From positions 41,392-105,391 of the forward strand of contig JAFSWO010000083.1 of NCBI GenBank assembly GCA_017450165.1: a stretch of 64,000 bases of DNA, read 5' to 3'. The translations under genes were made by a program, and so were the position numbers. A model generated the notes under the pieces. That model was not told where the DNA came from. It saw only the letters and a program-made list of their open reading frames with translations, and did not search any database. Below, piece after piece: positions 40,421 through 48,617 of the stretch. Source of the DNA: Bacteroidales bacterium (GTDB lineage Bacteria > Bacteroidota > Bacteroidia > Bacteroidales > UBA932). How positions within the stretch are numbered: position 1 is the stretch's first letter; each line of letters starts with the position of its first letter.

Positions 40421-41368
40421 ATGTGCAGAATGAATTTTCTGGTGCTCGGGGCCACCTTTCTGGTGAGCTCCGTTTTTATGTTCTGGAATCTCGAGAACTG
40501 CTTTGACCCGTACGACGATCCGCTGACGCGGGACGAAGAGTTTACGCCCGGCGGCGCGCGCCACTGGACGTGGAAGAAACTGGAGAGAAAACTGACCGGA
40601 GTGGCCAAAGTGATACTGGCCGCCCGGGACACCTATGGCGATTATCCGGCGCTGGTCGGATTATGCGAAGTGGAAAACGCCACCGTCGTCCGGCGGCTGG
40701 CTTCGCACAAACTGCTGGAGCCGCTGGCGTACGACTGGATTCATCGGGATTCGCCCGACGGCCGCGGAATCGACGTGGCGCTGCTCTTCCGGCGAGATAA
40801 GTTCCGCCCGCTGGTGGTGCGCGCCGTGCCGGTGCCCACCGACCCGCCCACCCGGGATATCCTCTATGTCAAAGGAATATTGGAGGGCGACACCGTCCAT
40901 GTCCTGGTGAATCACTGGCCGTCGAAGCTGGGCGGCAGGGCGGGGGGCGGCCGCCGTGAGGCGGCGGCCGCGGCGCTTCGCGCCTGCGTCGATTCCATCG
41001 ACGCCCCCGCCCGCCAGGCGATCCTCATCTGCGGGGACTTCAACGCGACGCCCTCGGAGATCAACATAAACATCCCCGGTGTAGAGAACCTGGCGGCACC
41101 GCTGACGGCTGCCGGCGAGGGCTCCCTCAAATACCGCGGCACTTGGGAACTGATTGACCAGTTCTGGGTCCGTCCAGCATGGCTAGTGTCCCCAAAAGAG
41201 GGCCCTCTTTTGGGGACACTAGCCGCACCTCGCATGGAGGTCTTCCGGCTGCCGTTCCTGCTGGAGCCGGACACGGGCTACACCGGCGAGCGGCCCCGCC
41301 GCACCTGGTCCGGGCCCCACTACAAGGGCGGGCTCAGCGATCACCTTCCCGTCGTCCTCCTGCTCTGA
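40421..41368 (+). CDS. Endonuclease/exonuclease/phosphatase-family protein with in-frame palindrome
   Basis: 315 aa. Metal-phosphoesterase (DNase I-like) motifs are intact: FWNLENCFDPYDD, LVGLCEVEN (metal Glu), DGRGIDVALLFRR, VLVNHWPSK, LICGDFNATPSE and LSDHLPVVLLL. A weakly hydrophobic N-terminus (MNFLVLGATFLVSSVFMF) may export or anchor it. I start at ATG 40421, placed 4 bases after GGAGGT. Residues about 254-268 (WLVSPKEGPLLGTLA) are encoded by a perfect 44-bp palindrome (41181-41224) in the loop before the last catalytic motif. A 10-bp GC-rich stem also occurs at 40947-40971. Substrate (nucleic acid or phosphoester) unknown. Confidence 0.87.
   Translation: MCRMNFLVLGATFLVSSVFMFWNLENCFDPYDDPLTRDEEFTPGGARHWTWKKLERKLTGVAKVILAARDTYGDYPALVGLCEVENATVVRRLASHKLLEPLAYDWIHRDSPDGRGIDVALLFRRDKFRPLVVRAVPVPTDPPTRDILYVKGILEGDTVHVLVNHWPSKLGGRAGGGRREAAAAALRACVDSIDAPARQAILICGDFNATPSEININIPGVENLAAPLTAAGEGSLKYRGTWELIDQFWVRPAWLVSPKEGPLLGTLAAPRMEVFRLPFLLEPDTGYTGERPRRTWSGPHYKGGLSDHLPVVLLL
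41181..41224. repeat. Perfect 44-bp palindrome inside a coding sequence
   Basis: The arms 41181-41202 and 41203-41224 are exact reverse complements with no spacer; the left arm begins GGCTAGTGTCCCC and the centre is GGGCCC. It contributes WLVSPKEGPLLGTLA to the protein in frame. This length of perfect symmetry is far beyond chance. Confidence 0.95.
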
Positions 41369-41410
41369 CGCCCCGCTCGCAAAACCGCGCAGACCTTTCC
41401 TGAAAATCAC

Positions 41411-41418
41411 TATCTTTG
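41411..41418 (+). promoter_or_regulatory. -7 element for thyA-folA-transporter operon
   Basis: TATCTTTG, an exact TAnnTTTG match, 19 bases before the thyA ATG. Confidence 0.65.
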
Positions 41419-41437
41419 TAACAGAAAATCCTCACCT

Positions 41438-42232
41438 ATGAAACAATACCTCGACTTGCTCCGTTATATCCGTGAAAACGGCTCTTTCAAGGAAGACCGC
41501 ACGGGAACGGGGACGCAGAGCGTGTTCGGCTACCAGATGCGCTTCAATCTGGCCGACGGATTTCCGCTGCTGACCACCAAGAAGGTCCACCTGAAATCCA
41601 TCATCTACGAACTCCTCTGGTTCATCGCCGGCGACACCAACATCAAGTATCTCAAAGACCACGGCGTCTCCATCTGGGACGAATGGGCCGATGAGAACGG
41701 CGACCTGGGCCCGGTGTACGGCCACCAGTGGCGCAGCTTTCCCGCTCCGGACGGCGGAAAGGTGGACCAGCTCAAGAATGTGGTGGAGCAGCTGAAGAAG
41801 AATCCCGACAGCCGCCGCCACATCGTCTGCGCCTGGAATCCGGGTGAGGTGGACCAGATGGCCCTGCCGCCCTGCCACGCGCTTTTCCAGTTCTATGTGG
41901 CGGACGGCAAACTCTCCTGCCAGCTCTACCAGCGGAGTGCCGACGTCTTCCTGGGGGTGCCCTTCAACATCGCCTCCTACGCGCTGCTGACCATGATGAT
42001 CGCGCAGGTCTGTGGCTACGAGCCGGGCGACTTCGTTCACACCTTCGGCGATGTCCACATCTACAGGAACCACTTCGAGCAGGTGGCGCTTCAGCTCTCC
42101 CGTGAGCCGCGCGCCCTTCCCACGATGCGCCTCAATCCGGAGCGCAAGGACCTGTTCGAATTCCAATACGAAGATTTTACCCTGGAGGGCTACGATCCCT
42201 GGCCCGCCATCAAAGCACCGGTTGCCGTATGA
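41438..42232 (+). CDS. thyA: Thymidylate synthase
   Basis: 264-aa enzyme converting dUMP to dTMP with methylenetetrahydrofolate. Motifs: [61 protein letters not shown] with the catalytic Cys, [24 protein letters not shown], and [16 protein letters not shown]. It overlaps folA by 4 bases; the pairing is functional because ThyA consumes reduced folate that DHFR regenerates. Confidence 0.98.
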   Translation: MKQYLDLLRYIRENGSFKEDRTGTGTQSVFGYQMRFNLADGFPLLTTKKVHLKSIIYELLWFIAGDTNIKYLKDHGVSIWDEWADENGDLGPVYGHQWRSFPAPDGGKVDQLKNVVEQLKKNPDSRRHIVCAWNPGEVDQMALPPCHALFQFYVADGKLSCQLYQRSADVFLGVPFNIASYALLTMMIAQVCGYEPGDFVHTFGDVHIYRNHFEQVALQLSREPRALPTMRLNPERKDLFEFQYEDFTLEGYDPWPAIKAPVAV

Positions 42233-42777
42233 AACCCCTCAATATGATCCTCGCCGCCGCCGAAAACAACGCCATCGGGCGCAAGGGCGGCATTCCGTGG
42301 CATATCCGCGAAGATTTTCTCTACTTCAAGCGCACCACCCTGGGCCACACCGTGATCATGGGCTACATGACGTGGGTGTCGTTGGGCAGCAAGCCGCTTC
42401 CGGGCCGCAAGAATTATGTGATCAGCATCCCCGAGATGATGGCCGGCAAAGAGCCGGAAAACCCCACCGATCCGGCCAAAACCGGCAAGCCGTGGGCGCC
42501 CGGAACCGAGGTGCGGTTCTTCCCGAGCCTCGAGGAGGCCATCGCTGCCGCGCAGGACGATCCTTTCATTATCGGCGGAGGCTACACCTATCGCCAGGCC
42601 CTGCCGATGGCCACCCGCATCTACCTGACCCGCATCCATACGGTGATCCCCGATGCGGATACCTTCTTCCCGGAACTTCCGGTCGATGAGTGGCGCTGCT
42701 CCCGCGTAGGCGAGATGCTCCACGACGACGAAACCAACTTTGACTTTGAATTCCTGATTTATGACAGAATCCGATAG
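42229..42777 (+). CDS. folA: Dihydrofolate reductase
   Basis: 182-aa NADPH-dependent reductase of dihydrofolate. Family blocks: [40 protein letters not shown] (with W-H-x-x-E/D substrate site), GRKNYVIS, and [24 protein letters not shown]. It is slightly longer than the 160-aa norm because of an insertion around [19 protein letters not shown]. Coupled to thyA by a 4-base overlap and to the transporter by a 17-base overlap. Confidence 0.97.
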   Translation: MKPLNMILAAAENNAIGRKGGIPWHIREDFLYFKRTTLGHTVIMGYMTWVSLGSKPLPGRKNYVISIPEMMAGKEPENPTDPAKTGKPWAPGTEVRFFPSLEEAIAAAQDDPFIIGGGYTYRQALPMATRIYLTRIHTVIPDADTFFPELPVDEWRCSRVGEMLHDDETNFDFEFLIYDRIR

Positions 42778-44107
42778 AAGCAGCTTCGGGAGCCGGTTCG
42801 GCGTGATTGTCGCCATGGTGGGCTCCGCAGTGGGATTGGGCAACATCTGGCGCTTCCCCTACATGGTGGGCGAAAACGGCGGTGCCGCCTTCATCCTGAT
42901 TTACCTGGCCTTTTCCTTCCTGATCAGTCTCCCGGTGTTCTGTGCGGAGTTTGTGATCGGCCGCCGCGGCCGCTCCAACGCCGTAGGCGCCTTCCGCAAG
43001 CTGGCCCCGGGCTCCAAATGGTATCTGGGTGGCTTTCTGAGCATTATCGCGGTATTCCTGATCCTGTCGTTCTACAGCGTGGTCGGCGGATGGGGCATCA
43101 AATATCTGGTGGATTCCGTGGCGCTGAAGTTCTCCGCGGGTGCCGCCGGCACTGATTTCGGGGCCTCCTTCGCCGCCTTCTCCACGGGTAAGGTCGCGCC
43201 GCTCGTCTATATGCTGATCTTTGTGCTGGTCACCGCCGCGGTGGTGGTGCTGGGCGTACAGAAGGGCATCGAGCGCTTCTCCAAGTGGATGATGCCGCTG
43301 CTCTTCGTGCTGATTCTGGTGCTGGTGGTGCGTTCCGCCTTCCTGCCGGGCGCCGGCGCGGGTTACAGCTATCTCTTCCGCCCCGATTTCTCCAAGATCA
43401 CCTCGGAAACGCTGATCGCCGCCCTGGGCCAGTCCTTCTTCTCGATGTCGCTGGGTATGGGTGCCATCATCATCTACGGATCGTATGTCAAGCGCAGCGA
43501 TAACATCCTGAATCACTCACTGATTACGGTTTCGCTGGACACCGTCTTCGCCCTGCTGGCAGCCTGCGCCATCATGCCGGCCGTCTTCTCGTTCGGCGTG
43601 CAACCGAATCAGGGCCCGGGCCTGGTCTTCGTCACGCTGCCCTATATCTTCACCAATATGCCGCTGGGTAGCCTGGTGGCGGTGTTCTTCTTCATCTCGC
43701 TCCTGCTGGCAGCCGTTTCATCGGCCATTTCGCTGGTTGAGGTGATGGTCAGTTTCCTGATCGAGGAGTGCCGCTGCTCGCGCAAACTGGCGGTGGGTAT
43801 TTCCATCGCCACGCAAGCCATTTTCGGCACGCTGTGCTCCCTCTCGCTGATGCCCGACAGTCCGTTGAAGGTGGGCGGCCTGACGCTGTTCGACCTCTTC
43901 GACAAGATATCGTCGGACTATGTCCTGACCATCGGCGCGCTGCTGATTGTGCTCTTTGTGGGCTGGAAGATTAAGAAGGCCAACTTTATGGATGAGATGA
44001 CCAGCGGTGGCACGATCCGCATTCCCAAGTGGATTGCGCTCGTTATTTTCTGGATCATCAAGGTCGTGGCGCCGCTCGCAATCCTGACCATCCTGATATT
44101 CTCGTAG
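42761..44107 (+). CDS. Sodium-dependent transporter, NSS (SNF) family
   Basis: 448-aa inner-membrane symporter with about 11-12 helices. Signature MVGSAVGLGNIWRFPYMVGENGGAAFILIYL matches helix 1 of LeuT-type transporters with the unwound Na+/substrate site. Other blocks: GIERFSKWMMPLLFVLI and FFSMSLGMGAIIIYGSYVKR. Substrates of this family are amino acids or related compounds; the one here is unknown. It begins inside the folA 3' end (17-base overlap), so it is translated from the thyA operon. Confidence 0.93.
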   Translation: MTESDRSSFGSRFGVIVAMVGSAVGLGNIWRFPYMVGENGGAAFILIYLAFSFLISLPVFCAEFVIGRRGRSNAVGAFRKLAPGSKWYLGGFLSIIAVFLILSFYSVVGGWGIKYLVDSVALKFSAGAAGTDFGASFAAFSTGKVAPLVYMLIFVLVTAAVVVLGVQKGIERFSKWMMPLLFVLILVLVVRSAFLPGAGAGYSYLFRPDFSKITSETLIAALGQSFFSMSLGMGAIIIYGSYVKRSDNILNHSLITVSLDTVFALLAACAIMPAVFSFGVQPNQGPGLVFVTLPYIFTNMPLGSLVAVFFFISLLLAAVSSAISLVEVMVSFLIEECRCSRKLAVGISIATQAIFGTLCSLSLMPDSPLKVGGLTLFDLFDKISSDYVLTIGALLIVLFVGWKIKKANFMDEMTSGGTIRIPKWIALVIFWIIKVVAPLAILTILIFS

Positions 44108-44119
44108 AGAATAAATCAC

Positions 44120-44148
44120 TATCTTTGCAAGTTGCACTTACAAAGATA
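44120..44148. promoter_or_regulatory. Mirrored pair of -7 elements before ychF
   Basis: TATCTTTG (44120-44127) is the ychF -7 box, 26 bases before the ATG. Its exact inverse CAAAGATA (44141-44148) gives a minus-strand TATCTTTG directed into the transporter gene. The arrangement also forms an 8-bp inverted repeat. Confidence 0.55.
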
Positions 44149-44153
44149 AAATT

Positions 44154-45257
44154 ATGGCATTGCGTTGCGGTATCGTCGGCCTTCCCAATGTGGGTAAATC
44201 GACTCTGTTCAACTGTATCAGCTCCTCCAAGGCGCAGGCGGCCAATTTCCCGTTCTGCACTATTGAACCCAATGTCGGCTCCACCACGGTGCCCGACGAG
44301 CGGTTGAATGTGCTCACCGAGATGTGCCACCCCAAACGCACCATCCCCGCCACGGTGGAAATCGTGGATATCGCGGGTCTGGTGAAGGGCGCGAGCCAGG
44401 GGGAGGGCCTCGGCAACCAGTTCCTGGCCAATATTCGCGAGACCGATGCCATCCTGCACGTGCTGCGCTGCTTTGACGATCCGAATGTCACCCATGTGGA
44501 TGGCAACGTGGATCCGGTGCGCGACAAGGAGGTAATCGATACGGAACTGCAGATCAAAGACCTGGATACCGTCACCAACCGCATAGCCAAGGTGCAGAAG
44601 CAGGCCCAGACGGGCGGCGACAAGCAAGCTAAAAAAGCGCTCGACGTGCTGCTCCGCTACAAGGAGGTGCTCGAGCAGGGCCGCAATGCCCGCGAGGTGA
44701 GTTTCGATACGCCCGACGAGCGCAAGATCGCGCGCGAATTCTGCCTACTCACCGACAAACCGGTGCTCTATGTCTGCAATGTGGATGAGGCTGCAGCCGC
44801 CACGGGTAATGCCTATGTGGAGGCAGTCCGTCAGGCGGTGTCGGGCGAACAGGCGCAGATTCTGGTGATTTCCGCCAAGATCGAATCGGAGATTGCCGAA
44901 CTGGAAGATCCGGAGGAACGCGCGATGTTCCTCGAGGAGATCGGGCTGAAAGAGTCCGGCGTGGTGCGCCTGATTCAGGCGGCCTATGCGCTGCTCGGGC
45001 TGCGGACCTTCTTTACGGCAGGCGCCGACGAATGTCGCGCATGGACCATCCATGTGGGAGACAAGGCACCCCAGGCGGCCGGCGTAATCCACACCGACTT
45101 TGAGAAAGGATTCATCCGTGCAGAGGTTATCAAATATGCTGACTTTGTGAAACTTGGTTCCGAATCGGCCTGCCGTGCCGCCGGCAAACTGGGCAGTGAG
45201 GGCAAGGAATATGTGGTAGAAGACGGCGACATCATGCACTTCCTTTTCAACGTCTGA
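44154..45257 (+). CDS. ychF: Redox-regulated ATPase/GTPase YchF (Obg family)
   Basis: 367-aa Obg-family P-loop NTPase associated with ribosomes and stress. Motifs: CGIVGLPNVGKSTLFNCI (G1), FPFCTIEPNVGSTTVPDERL (G2 region), VDIAGLVKGASQGEGLGNQFLANIRE (G3), YVCNVDEAAA (the NxxE-type G4 that favours ATP). The C-terminal TGS-like part is FFTAGADECRAWTIHVGDKAPQAAGVIHTDFEKGFIRAEVI. It is followed after 1 base by the SGNH lipoprotein gene. Confidence 0.97.
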   Translation: MALRCGIVGLPNVGKSTLFNCISSSKAQAANFPFCTIEPNVGSTTVPDERLNVLTEMCHPKRTIPATVEIVDIAGLVKGASQGEGLGNQFLANIRETDAILHVLRCFDDPNVTHVDGNVDPVRDKEVIDTELQIKDLDTVTNRIAKVQKQAQTGGDKQAKKALDVLLRYKEVLEQGRNAREVSFDTPDERKIAREFCLLTDKPVLYVCNVDEAAAATGNAYVEAVRQAVSGEQAQILVISAKIESEIAELEDPEERAMFLEEIGLKESGVVRLIQAAYALLGLRTFFTAGADECRAWTIHVGDKAPQAAGVIHTDFEKGFIRAEVIKYADFVKLGSESACRAAGKLGSEGKEYVVEDGDIMHFLFNV

Positions 45258-45258
45258 T

Positions 45259-46650
45259 ATGAAACGAATCCTGATAATCATAGCAATTGGAATGGCGATG
45301 CTTACCGGATGTACAGAGAAACAGGCTCCACTCCCGCACCTGAAGCCCGACCGGCAGGCGGGGCTGCTGCCTCTCTTTGAGTCACAACCGATTCAGCGGC
45401 CGGAAGTGGTTATCTTGGTGGGCGATGACCTGATTTCGGACGGCCTTTGGTCGGAGATATTTCCCGAACGGGAGATTGCGAACAGGGGCGTTCCCGGAGA
45501 TTGCGTGGCGGATGTTGCTGTACGGGCGCGGAAGCTGGCGGCTGAGGCGCATCCCGCCAAACTGTTTATCAGCGCGGGGCGGAACGACTTTGAGCGTGTA
45601 GCACTGGAAGCGACCGCCGGCCACGCTCATCTGGACTATGAGCCGACCGTGCAGCGCGTTGCGCTCGAGCTCCAGAAGCTCTTCCGAGACCTGCATCGGA
45701 TTTCCCCGAAAACAGAACTTTACTGGCTTTCGATGTACCAGGTTCCCGCGTTGGATGCGGATAGCTACCCGGCCATGAAGCGGGTCAATAGGGCCGTTGA
45801 AGAATATGCGGCCAAGACAGGTTACTACACCTGCATCGATTTGGATAAAGCGCTGAGTCAGGGCATCGAAGAGGGGGAACTCTCCTTCACCGAAGGCCGC
45901 TGGCTCAACGGGTTCGGCTATGCAAGGGTGGCGGGATTTATTGCGACTCGGCTCTGCGCGTCGAACGGGATGAGCGCTGCCTTTCCACAATTTACGGAGG
46001 CGCAGTATGAGAATGTGCGCAACTGGTACGGCTCACGCGGTCCGGGTGAAGGTAGCCGTGTTTCCGGATACTACCTGGACAGGCTTTCCCAATTCCAGGC
46101 TTTACCGCGAGGACGCGGCGGAGTGGTGCTCTTCGGCGACAGCCTGATTGATTTTGGGCGTTGGGAAGACATTCTTCCCGGATACCCCATTCATCCCAGA
46201 GGCATCGCTGGCGACCAGTTGGCCGGCTATACGGCTCGCGTTGAGGAGGTTGCGTCGCAAAATCCTTTTGCAGTTGTTTTGCTGGGCGGTTGTAATAATC
46301 TGGTTAAATCACCAGGTTTGTCACCTGAAGCGGTGTGGAAAGATTATCAGACTCTGCTTTCCACCATTCGGAAAACGATGCCGGAGACGAAATTGATCGT
46401 GGTAGGCATTCTTCCGCTAAGTCCAAAGGATATTACTGAATATGAGGGATTTAACGAGCGCGCTGTCGCAATCAATACGTATCTCGCCAATCCGGCAAAC
46501 CAGAAGAAATACAACTACCGATACATGGACCTGGCGGCCCGGTTGAGTGACGAAAATGGCGATTTGAGTGACGAATTTACCACCGATGGCTGCCATTTGA
46601 CCTTCGCTGCCTACCGGGTCTGGGTGGACCTCCTGCGGGAGGCGTTGTAA
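45259..46650 (+). CDS. Lipoprotein with two SGNH-hydrolase domains, the first degenerate
   Basis: 463 aa; lipobox MLTGC with Cys18. The N-terminal domain (about 45-235) keeps the fold: VILVGDDLISDG, SAGRNDFE, MYQVPAL. Its nucleophile position is Asp57 instead of Ser, and its acid-His motif reads TEGRW instead of D-x-x-H. The C-terminal domain (about 285-460) is complete: LFGDSLIDFG (Ser295), GGCNN and TTDGCHLTF. One active esterase/acetylhydrolase domain plus one inactive, perhaps binding, domain is the likely arrangement, in the periplasm or at the surface. Co-directional with ychF (1-base gap) and aspS (27-base gap). Confidence 0.85.
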   Translation: MKRILIIIAIGMAMLTGCTEKQAPLPHLKPDRQAGLLPLFESQPIQRPEVVILVGDDLISDGLWSEIFPEREIANRGVPGDCVADVAVRARKLAAEAHPAKLFISAGRNDFERVALEATAGHAHLDYEPTVQRVALELQKLFRDLHRISPKTELYWLSMYQVPALDADSYPAMKRVNRAVEEYAAKTGYYTCIDLDKALSQGIEEGELSFTEGRWLNGFGYARVAGFIATRLCASNGMSAAFPQFTEAQYENVRNWYGSRGPGEGSRVSGYYLDRLSQFQALPRGRGGVVLFGDSLIDFGRWEDILPGYPIHPRGIAGDQLAGYTARVEEVASQNPFAVVLLGGCNNLVKSPGLSPEAVWKDYQTLLSTIRKTMPETKLIVVGILPLSPKDITEYEGFNERAVAINTYLANPANQKKYNYRYMDLAARLSDENGDLSDEFTTDGCHLTFAAYRVWVDLLREAL

Positions 46651-46677
46651 TGATAAACGTAACTAAACGCATAGAAT

Positions 46678-48450
46678 ATGTACAGAACGCATACCTGCGG
46701 CGAATTGAGAGCCGCAAACATCGGGCAGACGGTCACCCTGGCCGGCTGGGTCCAGCGGGTCCGCAAGATGGGTGGCATGACCTTCGTGGATCTTCGCGAC
46801 CGCTATGGCATCACGCAACTCCGCGTGGATGACGGTTCGGCGGAAGCCGTCCGCGAGGCGGCGGCCAAACTGGGTCGCGAGTTTGTCATCCAGGCCACCG
46901 GTCTGGTGGAAGAGCGTGCCAGCAAGAACGCCAAGATTCCGACGGGTGACATCGAGTTGAACCTCACGGGTATCACCATCCTCAACGAATCGGCAACCCC
47001 GCCTTTCACCATTGAAGACGAATCAGACGGCGGCGAGGATCTCCGTGCCCGCTACCGCTACCTGGATCTGCGTCGCAATCCGCTGAAGAATGCCCTGATG
47101 CTGCGTCACCGCGTGGCGCACGAGGTTCGCAACTATCTCGACAGTAAAAACTTCCTCGAGATTGAGACCCCGTTCCTCATCAAATCCACGCCGGAAGGAG
47201 CCCGCGACTTCGTGGTGCCCTCCCGCATGAATCCGGGTCAGTTCTACGCGCTGCCGCAGAGCCCGCAGACCTTCAAGCAGCTGCTGATGGTGGCCGGCTA
47301 CGACCGCTACTTCCAGATCGTTCGCTGCTTCCGCGACGAGGACCTGCGCGCCGACCGCCAGCCGGAGTTCACTCAGATTGACTGCGAGATGAGTTTTGTG
47401 GAGCAGGAGGATGTGCTGAACCTCTTCGAGGGGATGATGCGCCACCTCTTCAAGACCATCCACAACTTCGATATTCCCAATCCGATGCCCCGCATCACCT
47501 GGTATGACGCCATGGACAGCTACGGCAGCGACAAGCCGGATATCCGTTTCGGAATGAAGCTGCACGAGCTGACCTCCCTGGTTCAGGGCCACGGTTTCAG
47601 CGTCTTCGACGGGGCTGAATATATCGGCGGTATCGCCGTTCCCGGCGCAGCCGAATATACCCGCAAACAGCTGGACGAGCTCACTGAATGGGTCAAACGG
47701 CCTCAGGTGGGCGCCAAGGGTTTGGTCTATATCCGTTACAATGCTGACGGCAGTGTCAAATCCTCCGTGGATAAGTTCTATACGCCGGAAGTGCTGCAGC
47801 AGGTGGCTGAGGCGGCCGGTGCGCAGAAAGGCGACCTGGTGCTGGTGCTCTGCGGTGCAAAGCGCAAGACCCAGACGCAGTTGGGTGTGCTCCGTATCGA
47901 GATGGGCAACCGGCTCGAGCTGCGCAAACCCTTCGATTACGCGCCGCTCTGGGTGGTGGATTTCCCGCTCTTTGAATGGGACGACGAGACCCAGCGCTTC
48001 TACGCGATGCACCATCCTTTCACGGCACCCAAACCTGAGCATCTGGACTGGTACTATTCCAACAAAAAAGAGGACCTGGAGCGTGTCTGCGCCAATGCTT
48101 ACGACTTTGTCCTGAATGGCGTGGAGCTCGGCGGCGGATCCATCCGTATCCACGAGGCCGATGTCCAGAAGCGGATGTTCGAGATTCTGGGCATCTCCGC
48201 CGAGGATGCAGAGGCCAAGTTCGGCTTCATCATCAACGCCTTCAAGTTCGGTGCTCCGCCGCACGGTGGCCTGGCCTTCGGTTTCGACCGCGTCTGCGCC
48301 CTCTTCGGCGGCCAGGAGACCATCCGCGACTACATCGCATTCCCGAAGAACAATATGGGCCGCGATGTGATGCTCGACGCTCCTTCTGCCATCGACCAGG
48401 TCCAGATGGACGAACTCTTCCTCGCCTCCACGGTCGCTAAAGAGTCCTAG
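46678..48450 (+). CDS. aspS: Aspartyl-tRNA synthetase
   Basis: 590-aa class IIb synthetase. N-terminal anticodon-binding OB fold ([40 protein letters not shown]). Catalytic motifs: [25 protein letters not shown], motif 2 [28 protein letters not shown], the bacterial insertion (GAD domain), and motif 3 [17 protein letters not shown]. Full-length bacterial type. A rho-independent terminator follows. Confidence 0.98.
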   Translation: MYRTHTCGELRAANIGQTVTLAGWVQRVRKMGGMTFVDLRDRYGITQLRVDDGSAEAVREAAAKLGREFVIQATGLVEERASKNAKIPTGDIELNLTGITILNESATPPFTIEDESDGGEDLRARYRYLDLRRNPLKNALMLRHRVAHEVRNYLDSKNFLEIETPFLIKSTPEGARDFVVPSRMNPGQFYALPQSPQTFKQLLMVAGYDRYFQIVRCFRDEDLRADRQPEFTQIDCEMSFVEQEDVLNLFEGMMRHLFKTIHNFDIPNPMPRITWYDAMDSYGSDKPDIRFGMKLHELTSLVQGHGFSVFDGAEYIGGIAVPGAAEYTRKQLDELTEWVKRPQVGAKGLVYIRYNADGSVKSSVDKFYTPEVLQQVAEAAGAQKGDLVLVLCGAKRKTQTQLGVLRIEMGNRLELRKPFDYAPLWVVDFPLFEWDDETQRFYAMHHPFTAPKPEHLDWYYSNKKEDLERVCANAYDFVLNGVELGGGSIRIHEADVQKRMFEILGISAEDAEAKFGFIINAFKFGAPPHGGLAFGFDRVCALFGGQETIRDYIAFPKNNMGRDVMLDAPSAIDQVQMDELFLASTVAKES

Positions 48451-48486
48451 GTTCGCCTCCGAGATACTTGCGTCAACTGTCTTTTT

Positions 48487-48515
48487 ATGCCGGGCTCAGA
48501 CCCGGCATTTTTTTG
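48487..48515 (+). terminator. aspS terminator
   Basis: Perfect 8-bp stem ATGCCGGG (48487-48494) with CCCGGCAT (48501-48508), followed by a run of T. Confidence 0.9.
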
Positions 48516-48528
48516 TCTTTCCGCAGGC

Positions 48529-48548
48529 TTAATTTATGCATAAATTAA
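48529..48548. promoter_or_regulatory. 20-bp perfect AT-rich palindrome upstream of the pilus operon
   Basis: TTAATTTATGCATAAATTAA is symmetrical over all 20 bases and lies 70 bases before the first pilus gene, in the only gap (48516-48617) available for its promoter. No exact -7 box is seen nearby, only GTATTTTG. It could be an operator for a dimeric regulator. Confidence 0.45.
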
Positions 48549-48617
48549 CAAGATATTAACAACGAGCCCCAAAAATGCGTATTTTGCGTGGATTTTAGCA
48601 CAGTTTCCGAATAGGAA

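Noticed and set aside
40947-40971. 10-bp GC-rich inverted repeat in the nuclease-family gene
   Set aside because: It encodes an Arg/Ala-rich helix in a run of GC-rich codons, so symmetry by chance is plausible, unlike the 44-bp palindrome nearby.
48516-48617. Possible invertible promoter before the pilus operon
   Set aside because: Only one palindrome was found; there is no pair of inverted repeats flanking a promoter and no adjacent recombinase gene.
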